From: an uncultured Bacteroidales bacterium
GTDB lineage: Bacteria; Bacteroidota; Bacteroidia; Bacteroidales; UBA932
Length of the DNA: 64,000 nucleotides
NCBI GenBank assembly: GCA_934691625.1
Contig: CAKUTA010000006.1
Location: forward strand, 1-64,000
Reading direction: 5' to 3'
In this document: positions 36,504 to 45,806 of the stretch, piece after piece
How the letters are laid out: each line of letters begins with the position of its first letter
Position numbering within the stretch: position 1 is the stretch's first letter
Made by a program: the position numbers and the translations under genes
The notes under the pieces: model-generated
The model's database searches: none
Told to the model about the DNA's origin: nothing
Seen by the model: the letters and a program-made list of their open reading frames with translations, nothing else

Positions 36504-37736
36504 ATGACAAGCACAAGTGAAAATAATTTCGAGCAGTGCATCAAATGCACAATATGTACAGTATATTGCCCGGTAGTTCCAGTAAATCCTGAATATCCAG
36601 GTCCAAAGCAGGCAGGTCCTGACGGAGAAAGGCTCAGGCTCAAGAACAGGTATTTCTTCGACGAGTCACTTAAATACTGCCTTAACTGCAAACGTTGCGA
36701 TGTGGCATGTCCTTCAGGAGTGAAGATATCGGACATCATCCAGGAAGCCAGGATCAAGTTCAGCACTCACAAGCCGAAACTCAGGGACAGAATGCTGGCA
36801 AGCACCGACTTCATGGGAACAATGGCAAGCCCGTTTGCACCTATCGTCAATGCGACATTGCCTCTGAAGCCGGTAAAGGCTGTGCTCGACAGTGTACTCG
36901 GCATTGACCACAGAAGGACTTTCCCTAAATATTCCGGGACAAAGTTTGAAGACTGGTTCAGGAAAAATGCTGCTGCAAAGCAGGCCTCATTCAAGAACCA
37001 GATAGCATATTTCCATGGATGCTATGTGAACTACAACTATCCGCAGCTCGGAAAAGATTTCGTCAATGTTATGAACGCGCTCGGATATGGAGTGAATCTG
37101 CTTGACAAGGAGAAATGCTGTGGAGTAGCGATGATTGTCAACGGATTGACCGAAGGGGCAAAAAAGCATGCGCAGCACAATGTGTCTGTCCTCCAGAAAG
37201 CTGTTGACAAGAATCTCAAGGTTCTCACCACATCTTCGACATGCGTCATGACAATGCGCGACGAATATCCGGAACTTCTAAAGGTTGACAACAGCGGTGT
37301 ACGCGACAGTCTCATTCTGGCAACCAAGTTCATTTTCAGCCTGATAGACTCAGGCAAGGTGAAGCTCGCATTCAAGCCCGGCTACAAGGCAAGAATCGCA
37401 TACCACACACCTTGTCACCTCGAGAAGCTCGGATGGGGCGTGTTCTCCACTTCCCTGCTGAAGATGATTCCTGGCGTGGAGTTCACGCTGCTTGACAGCA
37501 ACTGCTGCGGTATCTCGGGAACTTATGGATTCAAGAAGGAGAACTATGATGCGTCACAGGCAATCGGAAAGCCTCTGTTCGACCAGATAGGCAAGGTGGC
37601 ACCGGACTTCGTGGCATGCGACTGCGAGACTTGCAAATGGCAGATCGAGATGTCAACAGGCTTCCAGGTAAAGAACCCGATAAGTGTTCTTGCGGAGGCT
37701 CTTGACCTTGAGGCCACAGCGGCACTTAACGCATAA
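36504..37736 (+). CDS. glpC: Anaerobic glycerol-3-phosphate dehydrogenase subunit C
   Basis: 410-aa iron-sulfur membrane-anchor subunit. Two 4Fe-4S clusters at the N-terminus: CIKCTICTVYCP (~11-22) and CLNCKRCDVACP. Two CCG domains follow, each with a Cys-Cys-Gly core (EKCCGVAMIV around residue 206 and SNCCGISGTYG near 333), ending with DCETCKWQIEMSTG. These CCG domains are shared with heterodisulfide reductase subunit B and usually handle the quinone side. Complete; followed by a good terminator. Confidence 0.95.
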   Translation: MTSTSENNFEQCIKCTICTVYCPVVPVNPEYPGPKQAGPDGERLRLKNRYFFDESLKYCLNCKRCDVACPSGVKISDIIQEARIKFSTHKPKLRDRMLASTDFMGTMASPFAPIVNATLPLKPVKAVLDSVLGIDHRRTFPKYSGTKFEDWFRKNAAAKQASFKNQIAYFHGCYVNYNYPQLGKDFVNVMNALGYGVNLLDKEKCCGVAMIVNGLTEGAKKHAQHNVSVLQKAVDKNLKVLTTSSTCVMTMRDEYPELLKVDNSGVRDSLILATKFIFSLIDSGKVKLAFKPGYKARIAYHTPCHLEKLGWGVFSTSLLKMIPGVEFTLLDSNCCGISGTYGFKKENYDASQAIGKPLFDQIGKVAPDFVACDCETCKWQIEMSTGFQVKNPISVLAEALDLEATAALNA

Positions 37737-37772
37737 GTATTTGGATTTCAACCATAAGGTAACATTAATAGT

Positions 37773-37813
37773 AAACAGCGCAGGTGGAGTGAATTCATCT
37801 GCGCTGTTTTTCA
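37773..37813 (+). terminator. Terminator of glpABC
   Basis: Arms AAACAGCGCAG (37773-37783) and CTGCGCTGTTT (37799-37809) form an 11-bp stem, followed by TTTC. It abuts the stop codon of the convergent SGNH gene (37811) and may serve both strands. Confidence 0.8.
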
Positions 37814-38521
37814 GAAGCTGGACATAGATGCACAGATCGCATCGGAAATGAGACGGTGCCCTGTTTCATTAGGATGCATGCCGTCATCGCAGAAAAGGCT
37901 GGAGAAATCCCTCCTCGAAAGGAAACAGGTCGTAATATCTATAAGGCGGACCCCTTCCTCTGCCGCGATACGGTAAAGCTCCAGGTTATACATCTCGTGC
38001 CAGTTCCCTATCGTATTCACGCTGCCGCCAAGCCACTTGAGCACATTGCTGCATTTTTCCGCACAAAATCCGGTGCATATATAGGAATAGAATTTCACCG
38101 AATCTATAGGAGGCAGCGAAAGCATCACAGGGATACATCCGAATTCGCGGACTCTTGAGAGCAATGTCTCGTATGTGCTGCGGAAGGCAGACAATGTGGT
38201 CTGTGGACTATGCTCATCTTCCGGTTTCTCGGCAATGGCATTCCAGTCATAGTTGCAGTCGTTCCCGCCAAACTCCAGAAATGCCAGTCTGGCGCCCTCT
38301 ATCTGCCGTGCATGCCTGACCACATCCCTGACTCCGCCAGTGACAGTATTTCCGAAGCGTCCGTAGTTTTCTATGGTGACACCCATACGTCTGGCACACA
38401 GCGAAGCAAAACCTGAATCTGAAATCACATAGCGTTCCCTGCCTTTCTCCTTTATATCTTTACCGGTGACAATTCCCTTCATCACTGAATCACCGAATGA
38501 AATTATGTTCTTTCTGCTCAT
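37811..38521 (-). CDS. SGNH/GDSL-family hydrolase
   Basis: 236-aa cytoplasmic-looking hydrolase (no signal peptide from the chosen start MSRKNIISFGDSVMKG). The four SGNH blocks are visible: GDS (block I, Ser12), NYGRFGNTVTGG (block II Gly), FLEFGGNDCNY (block III Asn) and DDGMHPNETGH (block V Asp/His). Enzymes of this type hydrolyse esters, including acyl groups on sugars or lipids. A frame extending to 38584 lacks support. It is convergent with glpABC and divergent from the LytTR regulator. Confidence 0.85.
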   Translation of the reverse strand: MSRKNIISFGDSVMKGIVTGKDIKEKGRERYVISDSGFASLCARRMGVTIENYGRFGNTVTGGVRDVVRHARQIEGARLAFLEFGGNDCNYDWNAIAEKPEDEHSPQTTLSAFRSTYETLLSRVREFGCIPVMLSLPPIDSVKFYSYICTGFCAEKCSNVLKWLGGSVNTIGNWHEMYNLELYRIAAEEGVRLIDITTCFLSRRDFSSLFCDDGMHPNETGHRLISDAICASMSSF

Positions 38522-38638
38522 AGCAACAAAAATTATAACCCATTTATCCCAATTCGCCGTCCGTTCTCCAGGACAGCGATGCAAAGGTATGTCAGCGGGG
38601 CCATGCAGGAAAACAATGTTGATTACGGTATGCTATTT

Positions 38639-38711
38639 GTGACAAAGCAGCCGTTTTAGTGACGGAAACAGGTATATAGTGACGAAAAGATGCTATATTT
38701 ATATTCGTCAC
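38639..38711 (+). promoter_or_regulatory. GTGAC repeats before the LytTR regulator gene
   Basis: GTGAC starts at 38639, 38659 and 38679, exactly 20 bases apart, with an inverted GTCAC at 38707-38711. A -7-like TATATTTA (38694-38701) lies between, so a protein on the repeats would sit just upstream of RNA polymerase. LytTR proteins bind direct repeats spaced about two helical turns; autoregulation is inferred. Confidence 0.5.
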
Positions 38712-38722
38712 AACATACAGAC

Positions 38723-39526
38723 ATGAATGAGATAACGGAAATTTTCAAAAGATTCTGGCCGCAGACGGTCCACATCATTGCCGTGCCGGCATTTTTCTTC
38801 GGATTCATGATGATCTACACACCCTTCGGAGCTGATGCATATCTCGGAGGGATAAGACCTGGATACCCGTTCCATATCGCCATGCTGTCATGCATCATAG
38901 CTGCAAGCGAAGGACTTTCAAGAAGTATCCTCTATATTTTCAGGAAGAAGATAAACAAGACGGCATATCTGTTCTGGTGCCTTATGGATATGGCGGCGGC
39001 CTCCCTGTTCATGGGACTGTACGTCTGGCTCATGAAGAGGACCTCCATCCCATATTTCAGTGCCGTAGCATGGTCATTCGGTACAATGATGATGACATCC
39101 GTATATCCCTATGTAATCATATTCCTGGCCCTCATGTCGCATACCCGGAAACAGATGCTGGAGAAAGCGGAAGAAGGCCCGGACGACCGTATCAGGTTCT
39201 ACGATTCCAGAAAGGTTCTGAAACTAGTTGTCAATGTCTCGTCAATATATTATATCAGCGCAGACGAGAACTACATAAATATTCATTACCAGGAAGACGG
39301 AAAGACCCGGAAATATGTCCTCCGCGCATCAATGAAAAGTATCGAGGATCTTTGTGCCAGAAATTCCCTTATCAGATGTCACCGCTCCTACTTCGTGAAC
39401 CCGTCGCATATAACGACTCTCCGCAAGGACGAGAACGGGCTAGTGTTTGCGGACATTGATACTCCAGAAACCACAAGCATACCTGTCACAAGAAGATATT
39501 ATGACAATGTGACAGCCATGCTGTAG
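38723..39526 (+). CDS. Membrane-anchored LytTR DNA-binding regulator
   Basis: 267-aa protein with four predicted transmembrane helices (roughly 15-35, 55-75, 90-110, 125-145) followed by a LytTR DNA-binding domain (~165-265). The latter shows IYYISADENYINIHY, a central YVLRASMKSIEDL and LIRCHRSYFVNPSHI, the family core. It lacks a receiver domain, so it is a membrane one-component regulator rather than a response regulator. The ATG at 38723 is preferred to 38690 because the -7 box lies in between. Direct GTGAC repeats upstream suggest self-control. Targets and signal are unknown; it ends 8 bases before the convergent lipoprotein gene. Confidence 0.88.
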   Translation: MNEITEIFKRFWPQTVHIIAVPAFFFGFMMIYTPFGADAYLGGIRPGYPFHIAMLSCIIAASEGLSRSILYIFRKKINKTAYLFWCLMDMAAASLFMGLYVWLMKRTSIPYFSAVAWSFGTMMMTSVYPYVIIFLALMSHTRKQMLEKAEEGPDDRIRFYDSRKVLKLVVNVSSIYYISADENYINIHYQEDGKTRKYVLRASMKSIEDLCARNSLIRCHRSYFVNPSHITTLRKDENGLVFADIDTPETTSIPVTRRYYDNVTAML

Positions 39527-39534
39527 CAGGGATT

Positions 39535-40482
39535 TCAGTTACCCTGCATCCGCGCCTTTATCCTCTTGCGCAGGCCAGCGGAAAGAGAGATTGGATAATC
39601 GGCGTCAGACTGGTCCAGCCATTTGAGTGCCAGGGAATTGTCACCCAGCATATAGCAGCCAAGAGCGATATTGTATTCAGCACATGAACGGCGTGTAATA
39701 TTGTTTGTCTCCGCCAGTGACATCCATTCTTTTATCGCCTCTTGCCACTTGAAATTATATGCGGCTTCAGAAGCCATGTTCCAGGCTGACGGCGAATCGA
39801 AATACACTACTGTATATTGCTCGGATTTCCATGTAGGCATGAATATCTTGGAGGACAGTGCCCCTGCCTGTTCAGCCTGCTGTGAAAGCTTCGGCCACAG
39901 CATCTCCGGAATATCGGCACGCGAGGTATAGACATCAGCGGCAAGGGTACTGCTGAGTGTACGGCTCCCCTTCCATGCATACACGGTATCCACCTTGCCC
40001 ATCGAGTCATAGGCGTAAAGATTCAATGTAAACGGAACCGAGGCCGTGTAATATACAGCGGTATCCGACGGCGAATATTCTTTTTCCGAAACAGAGACGC
40101 TTCCGAAGTCCGGAGCATCGAACAGGAACACGATATCCTCACCTGACGACATCACGATTTTCGCAAGGGAATCGACTGAAGCATAATTTCCTCCAGGCCG
40201 CTTATCCATCTTGTAGATGCTGACGGCATGCTCGCCCGAGAAATACTCCCGCTCCAGAGACGATGCAAACCCGTTGACCAGATAAGAATTGAAAACCGAA
40301 TCTTTCTGCGCATCATCCTCCAGACATACGACAGCGATCGACTTGCCTGTAAGGTCAATACCTGACTTGGACGGATACCTCATCTCGACATTCAGGCTGA
40401 ACGCCTGGGGGTCGCATGACGCGAGAATGCACATAGTGAATGCAGACGCCATAACCAATGCAGCAGAAATAAACGGTCTCAT
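39535..40482 (-). CDS. Conserved Bacteroidetes lipoprotein, DUF6340-like
   Basis: 315-aa lipoprotein (signal ending CILASC, Cys23). The N-terminal half (MRYPSKSGIDLTGKSIAVVC and DIVFLFDAPDFGSVS) is a predicted alpha/beta domain of unknown function; the C-terminal ~80 residues have TPR-like helices (AYNFKWQEAIKEWMSLAE, YNIALGCYMLGDNSLALKWL). I recognise it as similar to the DUF6340-type family but not firmly. It follows rimO by 12 bases and may be translated from the same leftward mRNA. Confidence 0.65.
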   Translation of the reverse strand: MRPFISAALVMASAFTMCILASCDPQAFSLNVEMRYPSKSGIDLTGKSIAVVCLEDDAQKDSVFNSYLVNGFASSLEREYFSGEHAVSIYKMDKRPGGNYASVDSLAKIVMSSGEDIVFLFDAPDFGSVSVSEKEYSPSDTAVYYTASVPFTLNLYAYDSMGKVDTVYAWKGSRTLSSTLAADVYTSRADIPEMLWPKLSQQAEQAGALSSKIFMPTWKSEQYTVVYFDSPSAWNMASEAAYNFKWQEAIKEWMSLAETNNITRRSCAEYNIALGCYMLGDNSLALKWLDQSDADYPISLSAGLRKRIKARMQGN

Positions 40483-40494
40483 AAATTATGTATT

Positions 40495-41823
40495 TTAATG
40501 TTCCTCAATATATTCAGCAAGAAGATCATAATCCCCTGCCTGTACAATCCTGACACGTATGAACCGGCCTACCATATCCTCCGGCGACAGTTTCATCTTC
40601 GCGCCATCATAATGGACAAGTATCTCCCCATCCACTTCCGGACTCTCGAATTCACTGCGGCAGACGAATACGCCGTCATTATAGTCATCAATGATGACTT
40701 TCGTCTCGGCTCCTACACGGCTGCTATTGAAAGCAAATGATATACCACTCTGCAGCTCCATCAGCTTCTTCAGACGGGATTTCTTCGTGCGTTCCGGAAC
40801 ATTGTCCTTGAAGTTAAGGGCATCAAATGTCCCCTCCTCCTCTGAATATGTGAAAGCCCCGAGCCTCTCGAACTTCGCATCCTTCACGAAATCAAGCAGT
40901 TCCTTGAATTCAGCCTGACCTTCGCCAGGATGCCCGACAATCATTGTCGTCCGTAGCACGATTCCCGGAACTTTCTCACGCATCCTACGTATCAATGCTC
41001 TCGTCCACGCTCCGTCAACATGGCGGTGCATCATATCCAGAATCTTGTCTGATACATGCTGAAGCGGAATATCAAGATAACGGCAGACCTTAGGGTTGTT
41101 CGCCATCTGATCCAGTACATCCTCCGGAAAATCAGCAGGATATGAATAGTGGACACGTATCCATTCAATGCCGTCTATCTCAGAAAGCTTCTGCAGAAGT
41201 TCTCCGAGGGCTCGTTTGTGATACAGGTCGATACCATAATATGTAGTATCCTGCGCGATAAGGACAAGCTCACGGGTTCCTCCGGCAGCCAGAAGCTTCG
41301 CCTCTTCCACAAGATCCTCCATCGGAGCCGAGCGGTGAGCTCCGCGGATGAACGGAATGGCGCAATATGAGCAGCGCCTGTCACAGCCCTCTGAAATTTT
41401 CAGATAGGCATACGGAAGTTTCTTCCCGGACAATACGCGCTCGCACCTGCGCTCATGATGCATCCTGGAACCTAATGCCTTTACAACAGGCTCTATATCC
41501 CTTGCACCGAACCATCCGTCCACTTCAGGAATAAGGTCAGGCATCTCGGTACTATAGCGCTGGGAAAGGCACCCGAAGACAAAGACCTTCCCAGCCTTTC
41601 CCTGCTTCTTGCGCTCTACAGCTTCCAGGATAGCCTGGATGGACTCCTCTTTCGCATCACCGATAAATCCGCATGTGTTAAGAAGCAGATAATCAGTATA
41701 GCCCTCATCTCCAGCAGGAAGGATATGGAAATCATCCCTTACCTGAGCCAGAAGATGCTCCGAATCCACCTCATTCTTGGAGCAGCCCAATGTGACGACC
41801 TGAATTGTTTTCTTTTCAGGCAT
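40495..41823 (-). CDS. rimO: Ribosomal protein S12 methylthiotransferase
   Basis: 442-aa radical-SAM enzyme that adds a methylthio group to an Asp of ribosomal protein S12. N-terminal UPF0004 domain starts IQVVTLGCSKNEVDSE with cluster Cys residues at GCSKN, NTCGF and GCLSQRY. Radical-SAM CxxxCxxC is GCDRRCSYCAIPFIRG, and a C-terminal TRAM domain follows from ~375. Start: ATG at 41823 lies one base after the DUF5606 stop codon; ATG at 41832 overlaps it and is possible. Confidence 0.96.
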   Translation of the reverse strand: MPEKKTIQVVTLGCSKNEVDSEHLLAQVRDDFHILPAGDEGYTDYLLLNTCGFIGDAKEESIQAILEAVERKKQGKAGKVFVFGCLSQRYSTEMPDLIPEVDGWFGARDIEPVVKALGSRMHHERRCERVLSGKKLPYAYLKISEGCDRRCSYCAIPFIRGAHRSAPMEDLVEEAKLLAAGGTRELVLIAQDTTYYGIDLYHKRALGELLQKLSEIDGIEWIRVHYSYPADFPEDVLDQMANNPKVCRYLDIPLQHVSDKILDMMHRHVDGAWTRALIRRMREKVPGIVLRTTMIVGHPGEGQAEFKELLDFVKDAKFERLGAFTYSEEEGTFDALNFKDNVPERTKKSRLKKLMELQSGISFAFNSSRVGAETKVIIDDYNDGVFVCRSEFESPEVDGEILVHYDGAKMKLSPEDMVGRFIRVRIVQAGDYDLLAEYIEEH

Positions 41824-41824
41824 A

Positions 41825-42274
41825 TTATTCATTCACCTTATCGTCAGAAGCCTCTTCAGCCTCTGTCCCTGCCTCGTTCTCCTCTGCGAAGTCCAGAGAT
41901 GCATAGTTCTTCAGCTCGTTGTACCATTCTACGACCTTCTTCATGTGGGAAACGTAGAAACGGTCAGCATCATAGTCAGGAATTGCCTTGGCAAACAGGG
42001 ACTTGAGCTCATCTGAAGACGCCTTAGGTGACGGGGCATCAGCATCGCCCAGAACATCATGAAGCTTATGGAATACATCTTTAAGCTTCATCTCGCCTTC
42101 GCTTGTATAGATGGAAATATCAGCCAGTGTGGTGATTCTGCTCTTCATGTCAAAGCAGGTTCTGCGCTTGTCAGACAATGCCTCCACGATCGCCCCGCTA
42201 CGAGCCTGTGCGATGTAGTTGAACAGGCCGTGCTGGCCTGAAACAGAAAGGATTCTTGCTAGATCCGTTTTCAT
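41825..42274 (-). CDS. DUF5606 family protein
   Basis: 149-aa conserved Bacteroidetes protein of unknown function. N-terminus DLARILSVSGQHGLFNYIAQ is the family signature; ~100 residues of small alpha/beta domain are followed by a Glu-rich, probably unstructured tail (EENEAGTEAEEASDDK). It is found next to coaE/ybbR in Bacteroidales, as here, and is translated just ahead of rimO with coupled stop/start. Confidence 0.9.
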   Translation of the reverse strand: MKTDLARILSVSGQHGLFNYIAQARSGAIVEALSDKRRTCFDMKSRITTLADISIYTSEGEMKLKDVFHKLHDVLGDADAPSPKASSDELKSLFAKAIPDYDADRFYVSHMKKVVEWYNELKNYASLDFAEENEAGTEAEEASDDKVNE

Positions 42275-42300
42275 AATTCTATGAATTAAAATTAATTATA

Positions 42301-42918
42301 TTATCTCCTGGAAACAGCATTGAACACCTTGTCCGCCGCAGCGGCGAGCTCAGATACCGTTCCGTTATTCTCTATTATATAGTCTGCCCTGGACATGTCC
42401 AGATGCTGGTTTCTTATGCGTTTTCTTACCGCCTCGGCATCACATGCATCCCTGGCACACGCCCTCGCCACCCTGATACTATCCTCTGCATTGACCATCA
42501 CCACAGCATCATAGATCCCGTCGAACAGCGGCTTGTCCAATGCTATAGCCGATTCCATGCACACAAACGGCCTGTCCCCGGCATAGCCGCACCACTTCAG
42601 CCCGTCCAGGCTCCGTTCCCTCCATCCAATAAAATCCTTCAGCACAGCAGGATGCACGATAGCCTCCAGTATCTTCAGCTTCGCATTGTCGCTGAATATG
42701 ACAGCTGCCAGAGCCTTTCTGTCAAAACGCCCCTGGCTATCCCTGAAAGACTGTCCAAGCCCGTTCTCCACCAATGCCCCCAGATCACCGTCATACAATG
42801 CCTTCGCCCTGCTGTCACTGTCATAAACAGGAACTCCCCTTCCTGACAGATATGAGGTCAATACGGATTTCCCGCTCCCGATTCCGCCGGTTATAAGTAT
42901 GGTCAAGGCCTCAGTCAT
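42301..42918 (-). CDS. coaE: Dephospho-CoA kinase
   Basis: 205-aa cytosolic kinase that phosphorylates dephospho-CoA to CoA. P-loop ITGGIGSGKSVLTSYL (~8-23), the substrate motif VYDSDSRAKALY, and VHPAVLKDFIGW and MVNAEDSIRVARA match the family. The ATG at 42918 overlaps the ybbR stop codon (ATGA), indicating translational coupling; a longer frame to 42936 is unlikely. Confidence 0.94.
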   Translation of the reverse strand: MTEALTILITGGIGSGKSVLTSYLSGRGVPVYDSDSRAKALYDGDLGALVENGLGQSFRDSQGRFDRKALAAVIFSDNAKLKILEAIVHPAVLKDFIGWRERSLDGLKWCGYAGDRPFVCMESAIALDKPLFDGIYDAVVMVNAEDSIRVARACARDACDAEAVRKRIRNQHLDMSRADYIIENNGTVSELAAAADKVFNAVSRR

Positions 42919-43889
42919 CTCACACTCTCCATACAATCAAAGACCTGCGGCTCCACAGCGTAGCTTATTACGCCCGACGGAAGCGAATCCAGATGCGGAA
43001 TGCATTGCCCCTCCAGCGAAGCCGCGAAATCATGGTAATCCACATGTAGCTGTGCACTCTCAGACGGATCCTGCGTTACGGGGAAAGTGCACCTGAAGCG
43101 AACAACCGCAGATGACGGATAGACGATAAGTGTCTTCCCCTTAGGCACGTTGTCAGTAAACACCGGAAGTGTCCGGCATATCTCCACATAACGGGAGACA
43201 GCCATGCTGTATGTCACGGTCTCATCCGATATCCGTACCCCTTTTATCCTGTCAAGCCTGGCCTGGCCGTGGGCAGAGGCTGTAAGATTGTTCAGTCCTA
43301 GAGATTCTGTATAGACCCTGTCTATGCTGGCAAGATGGAAAGGTTCGCCATATATGGTGACAGAATCAGGTGACACACGGATATCGCCGACATTGATATA
43401 CTGTGGGGCGAAACTCATAGAATAGACAGCCTGGACAGGTACCCGCTTATGGTTCTCATAAGGGAAGCGGAACATCAGCGTATCCGTAAGAAATGCCTCA
43501 ATCTTGGCGCCATTTCCGAGCAGCTGGTTTGCATACCTGTTCAGGTCGTCGCCGGTAACATAGTAATATTCATCTCCGCGCGGATGCATATCCGACGAGG
43601 AAAACGTGACTGTTACAGGCGCCCGCCGCTCTGAATGCTCCAGGGATATAAGTCCGAATCCCCTTGCACGGCACCTTGCCAGGACCACAGTGGAATTGGA
43701 AGATCTGTAGGCATGCCCACGGATATCGCACTGTGCCTGTACCGGTATGCGGACCAGCTCCGAATAGTTGAGCGAAAGGTTATGGATAAGCCATATACCA
43801 TAAGCCAGCAGGAGAGAGACAATAAATAATTTTGCATCCCTCCCGCTGATATTCAGAGTCTTCGATATTTTTCCGAACAAGTCTCGCAT
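42915..43889 (-). CDS. YbbR-like domain membrane protein
   Basis: 324-aa protein with one N-terminal transmembrane helix (KLFIVSLLLAYGIWLIHNLSL) and an extracytoplasmic region containing YbbR-type repeats (PVQAQCDIRG, RVPVQAVYSMSFAPQYINV, VSPDSVTIYGEPFHLASID). In Firmicutes YbbR/CdaR regulates c-di-AMP synthase; in Bacteroidetes the role is not established. It sits in the conserved order nusB-yajC-ybbR-coaE. Confidence 0.88.
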   Translation of the reverse strand: MRDLFGKISKTLNISGRDAKLFIVSLLLAYGIWLIHNLSLNYSELVRIPVQAQCDIRGHAYRSSNSTVVLARCRARGFGLISLEHSERRAPVTVTFSSSDMHPRGDEYYYVTGDDLNRYANQLLGNGAKIEAFLTDTLMFRFPYENHKRVPVQAVYSMSFAPQYINVGDIRVSPDSVTIYGEPFHLASIDRVYTESLGLNNLTASAHGQARLDRIKGVRISDETVTYSMAVSRYVEICRTLPVFTDNVPKGKTLIVYPSSAVVRFRCTFPVTQDPSESAQLHVDYHDFAASLEGQCIPHLDSLPSGVISYAVEPQVFDCMESVR

Positions 43890-43908
43890 AGCCCGGAATC
43901 TGATAAGA

Positions 43909-44232
43909 TTACTGCTGCTGTGTCTCGGAGAAATCCTTTACGAGTGAATTTCTATCGACTTTCAGCTTGGTGTCGCCATCTACCTTGATAAGGACTGTCT
44001 TGTCTTTCAGTTCCTCTACGACACCATAGATTCCACCGATGGTCACGACCTTGTCTCCTTTCTTGAGGGCATTACGGAATTTCTCGAGTTCCTTCTGCTG
44101 CTTGCGCTGCGGACGGATCATGAAGAACCACATAACAACGAAGATAAGGATGAGCATCAGCCACATAGACCAGCCGCCCCCTTGTGGTGCAGGCTGTGCC
44201 TGAAGAATGAGTGTAAGAATATTCATTTTCAA
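43909..44232 (-). CDS. yajC: Preprotein translocase subunit YajC
   Basis: 107-aa inner-membrane accessory of SecDF. One transmembrane helix (WLMLILIFVVMWFFMIRPQ) followed by the family core RPQRKQQKELEKFRNALKKG and GDKVVTIGGIYGVVEE. Start MKMNIL at 44232 or the second Met at 44226. Between nusB (61 bases) and ybbR (19 bases) on the same strand. Confidence 0.95.
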   Translation of the reverse strand: MKMNILTLILQAQPAPQGGGWSMWLMLILIFVVMWFFMIRPQRKQQKELEKFRNALKKGDKVVTIGGIYGVVEELKDKTVLIKVDGDTKLKVDRNSLVKDFSETQQQ

Positions 44233-44293
44233 TTCAAGTTATATATACAAATATAATATAAAAAAGCGTACCACAAAATGCAGTCCAATGCTA

Positions 44294-45265
44294 TTATGCA
44301 AGGCCGGCACCCTTCTTGACGATTTTGCCTTCCTCCACAAGCCTTGAAATCAGCTTGTCCAGCAGACCGTTGACAAAAGAACTGCTCTTCGGAAGACTGT
44401 AGAACTTGGAAATCTCAACATATTCGTTCATTGTCACCTTCAGAGGAATCTCCGGAAAGCTCTCCGCCTCAGCCAGGCCCAGAACGACAAGCGCAATATC
44501 TGAAGAGTTGAGCCTGTCGGATTCCCATCCCTTCACAGACTCGGAGATAAGGTTGAAATAGTCCTCATATCCCGCAAATGCATTCTTGAGAAGCCTTGTG
44601 ACGAACACCTTATCGCTCTGCACATCGGCTGCAGGGTTCTTTTTCTTGAGCATGTCGCTCTGATACAGTTCTGGAAGATGCCATGGCCTGCCTGCCGCAA
44701 AATCCTCCATAGTACGGCAGCAGAATGTCAGTGAATATGCAAGATCGTCTATCCAATATATGGACTTGTCCTCAAGGATGGCGGCAAGCTGCGGATTGCC
44801 AACGAACTCGTTCTCGAAAATCTTTATGAAGAGCCTGCAGTCCTCTTTAAGGGACCGGTCTTCGGATTCCATATATCTCTGGAAATATTTCTTTTCCTTC
44901 ATCGAATCCAGGACGGACTTCACCAGAAGGTCGTATGGTTCCCATGACAATCCCTTACGAGCCAGAAGTTTCTGGAAATCAGGATCATTATCCAGTATCG
45001 GGGCAACTTTATTCTCGGCAAACTTCATGTTCGGGTTCAGATCCTCATCCGTAGGGTTGAACTTGGTACGTGCCAGCTCTATCCTGTTGCGGGCTTCCTT
45101 CGTAAGCGGAGATATGATGGCAAGCATGAACAGGTACAAGTCGCGCGTAGCCTCACAAGAACGGTCCAGCTCATACATCGCATCATCCAGTGTCATCTTT
45201 CCGGTCACCGCATATCCATACAGCACCTTGAAAGCCTTCATTCTCAAAATTCTTCTCCCTAGCAT
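44294..45265 (-). CDS. nusB: Transcription antitermination factor NusB
   Basis: 323-aa RNA-binding antitermination factor for rRNA operons. It has the long form seen in Bacteroidetes: an N-terminal extension beginning MLGRRILRMKAFKVLYGY, and the NusB helical domain in the last ~150 residues (TRLLKNAFAGYEDYFNLISE, SDIALVVLGLAEAESFPEIP, NEYVEISKFYSLPKSSSFVNGLLDKL). First gene of the leftward housekeeping operon; TATCTTTG at 45288-45295 is its likely -7 box. Confidence 0.93.
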   Translation of the reverse strand: MLGRRILRMKAFKVLYGYAVTGKMTLDDAMYELDRSCEATRDLYLFMLAIISPLTKEARNRIELARTKFNPTDEDLNPNMKFAENKVAPILDNDPDFQKLLARKGLSWEPYDLLVKSVLDSMKEKKYFQRYMESEDRSLKEDCRLFIKIFENEFVGNPQLAAILEDKSIYWIDDLAYSLTFCCRTMEDFAAGRPWHLPELYQSDMLKKKNPAADVQSDKVFVTRLLKNAFAGYEDYFNLISESVKGWESDRLNSSDIALVVLGLAEAESFPEIPLKVTMNEYVEISKFYSLPKSSSFVNGLLDKLISRLVEEGKIVKKGAGLA

Positions 45266-45287
45266 AGTATTTTTCTCAAAAATTTCT

Positions 45288-45326
45288 CAAAGATACTATC
45301 ATTTTTCAGAATTATTCTTAAATTTG
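45288..45326. promoter_or_regulatory. Divergent -7 boxes for nusB and DUF3276
   Basis: Minus-strand TATCTTTG (45288-45295) faces nusB and plus-strand TAAATTTG (45319-45326) faces the DUF3276 gene. Neither has a convincing -33, but each is a full match to TAnnTTTG in a 152-base divergent gap. Confidence 0.5.
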
Positions 45327-45417
45327 ATAAATAATCATGCAAACAGGGCAATGGAGATACAGACCTGGAAGCGTGCGGAATCTATAATGATTTGTTTAAA
45401 TAAACATTCAGGGAGAT

Positions 45418-45783
45418 ATGTATAACGATGATTACGAGGGAGGATACTCCCATGACCGCTCCGGGGATGAGATTTATTCCAGACCTGTAAGAGCCGGCAA
45501 GAGGACTTATTTCTTCGATGTCAAATCGACAAAGGGGAACAATGACTTCTACCTTACAATAACTGAAAGCAAGAGAAAAGTCGAGCAGGACGGCCGATAT
45601 ATCTATGACAAGCACAAGATCTTCCTATACAAGGAGGATTTCGAGAAATTCGCTGAAGGACTCGACGATGCTGTCGCCTATATAAAGGCAAGACTTAAAG
45701 GAGACAATGTCCCTTCTCCAAGGGAAGAGGCTTCTGAAGACTCTACAGAGGAATCTCCAGCTCAGGATTCAGACATGTTCTAG
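45418..45783 (+). CDS. DUF3276 PUR-domain nucleic-acid-binding protein
   Basis: 121-aa protein of the DUF3276 family, bacterial relatives of PUR-alpha; the Borrelia member BpuR binds DNA and RNA. The single PUR repeat is RAGKRTYFFDVKSTKGNNDF followed by YLTITESKRK and FLYKEDFEKFAEGLDDAVAY. The last ~25 residues are acidic and Ser-rich. Monocistronic, with a terminator just after it. Confidence 0.9.
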   Translation: MYNDDYEGGYSHDRSGDEIYSRPVRAGKRTYFFDVKSTKGNNDFYLTITESKRKVEQDGRYIYDKHKIFLYKEDFEKFAEGLDDAVAYIKARLKGDNVPSPREEASEDSTEESPAQDSDMF

Positions 45784-45806
45784 TCCTGGCTGAACTGGGT
45801 AATATC

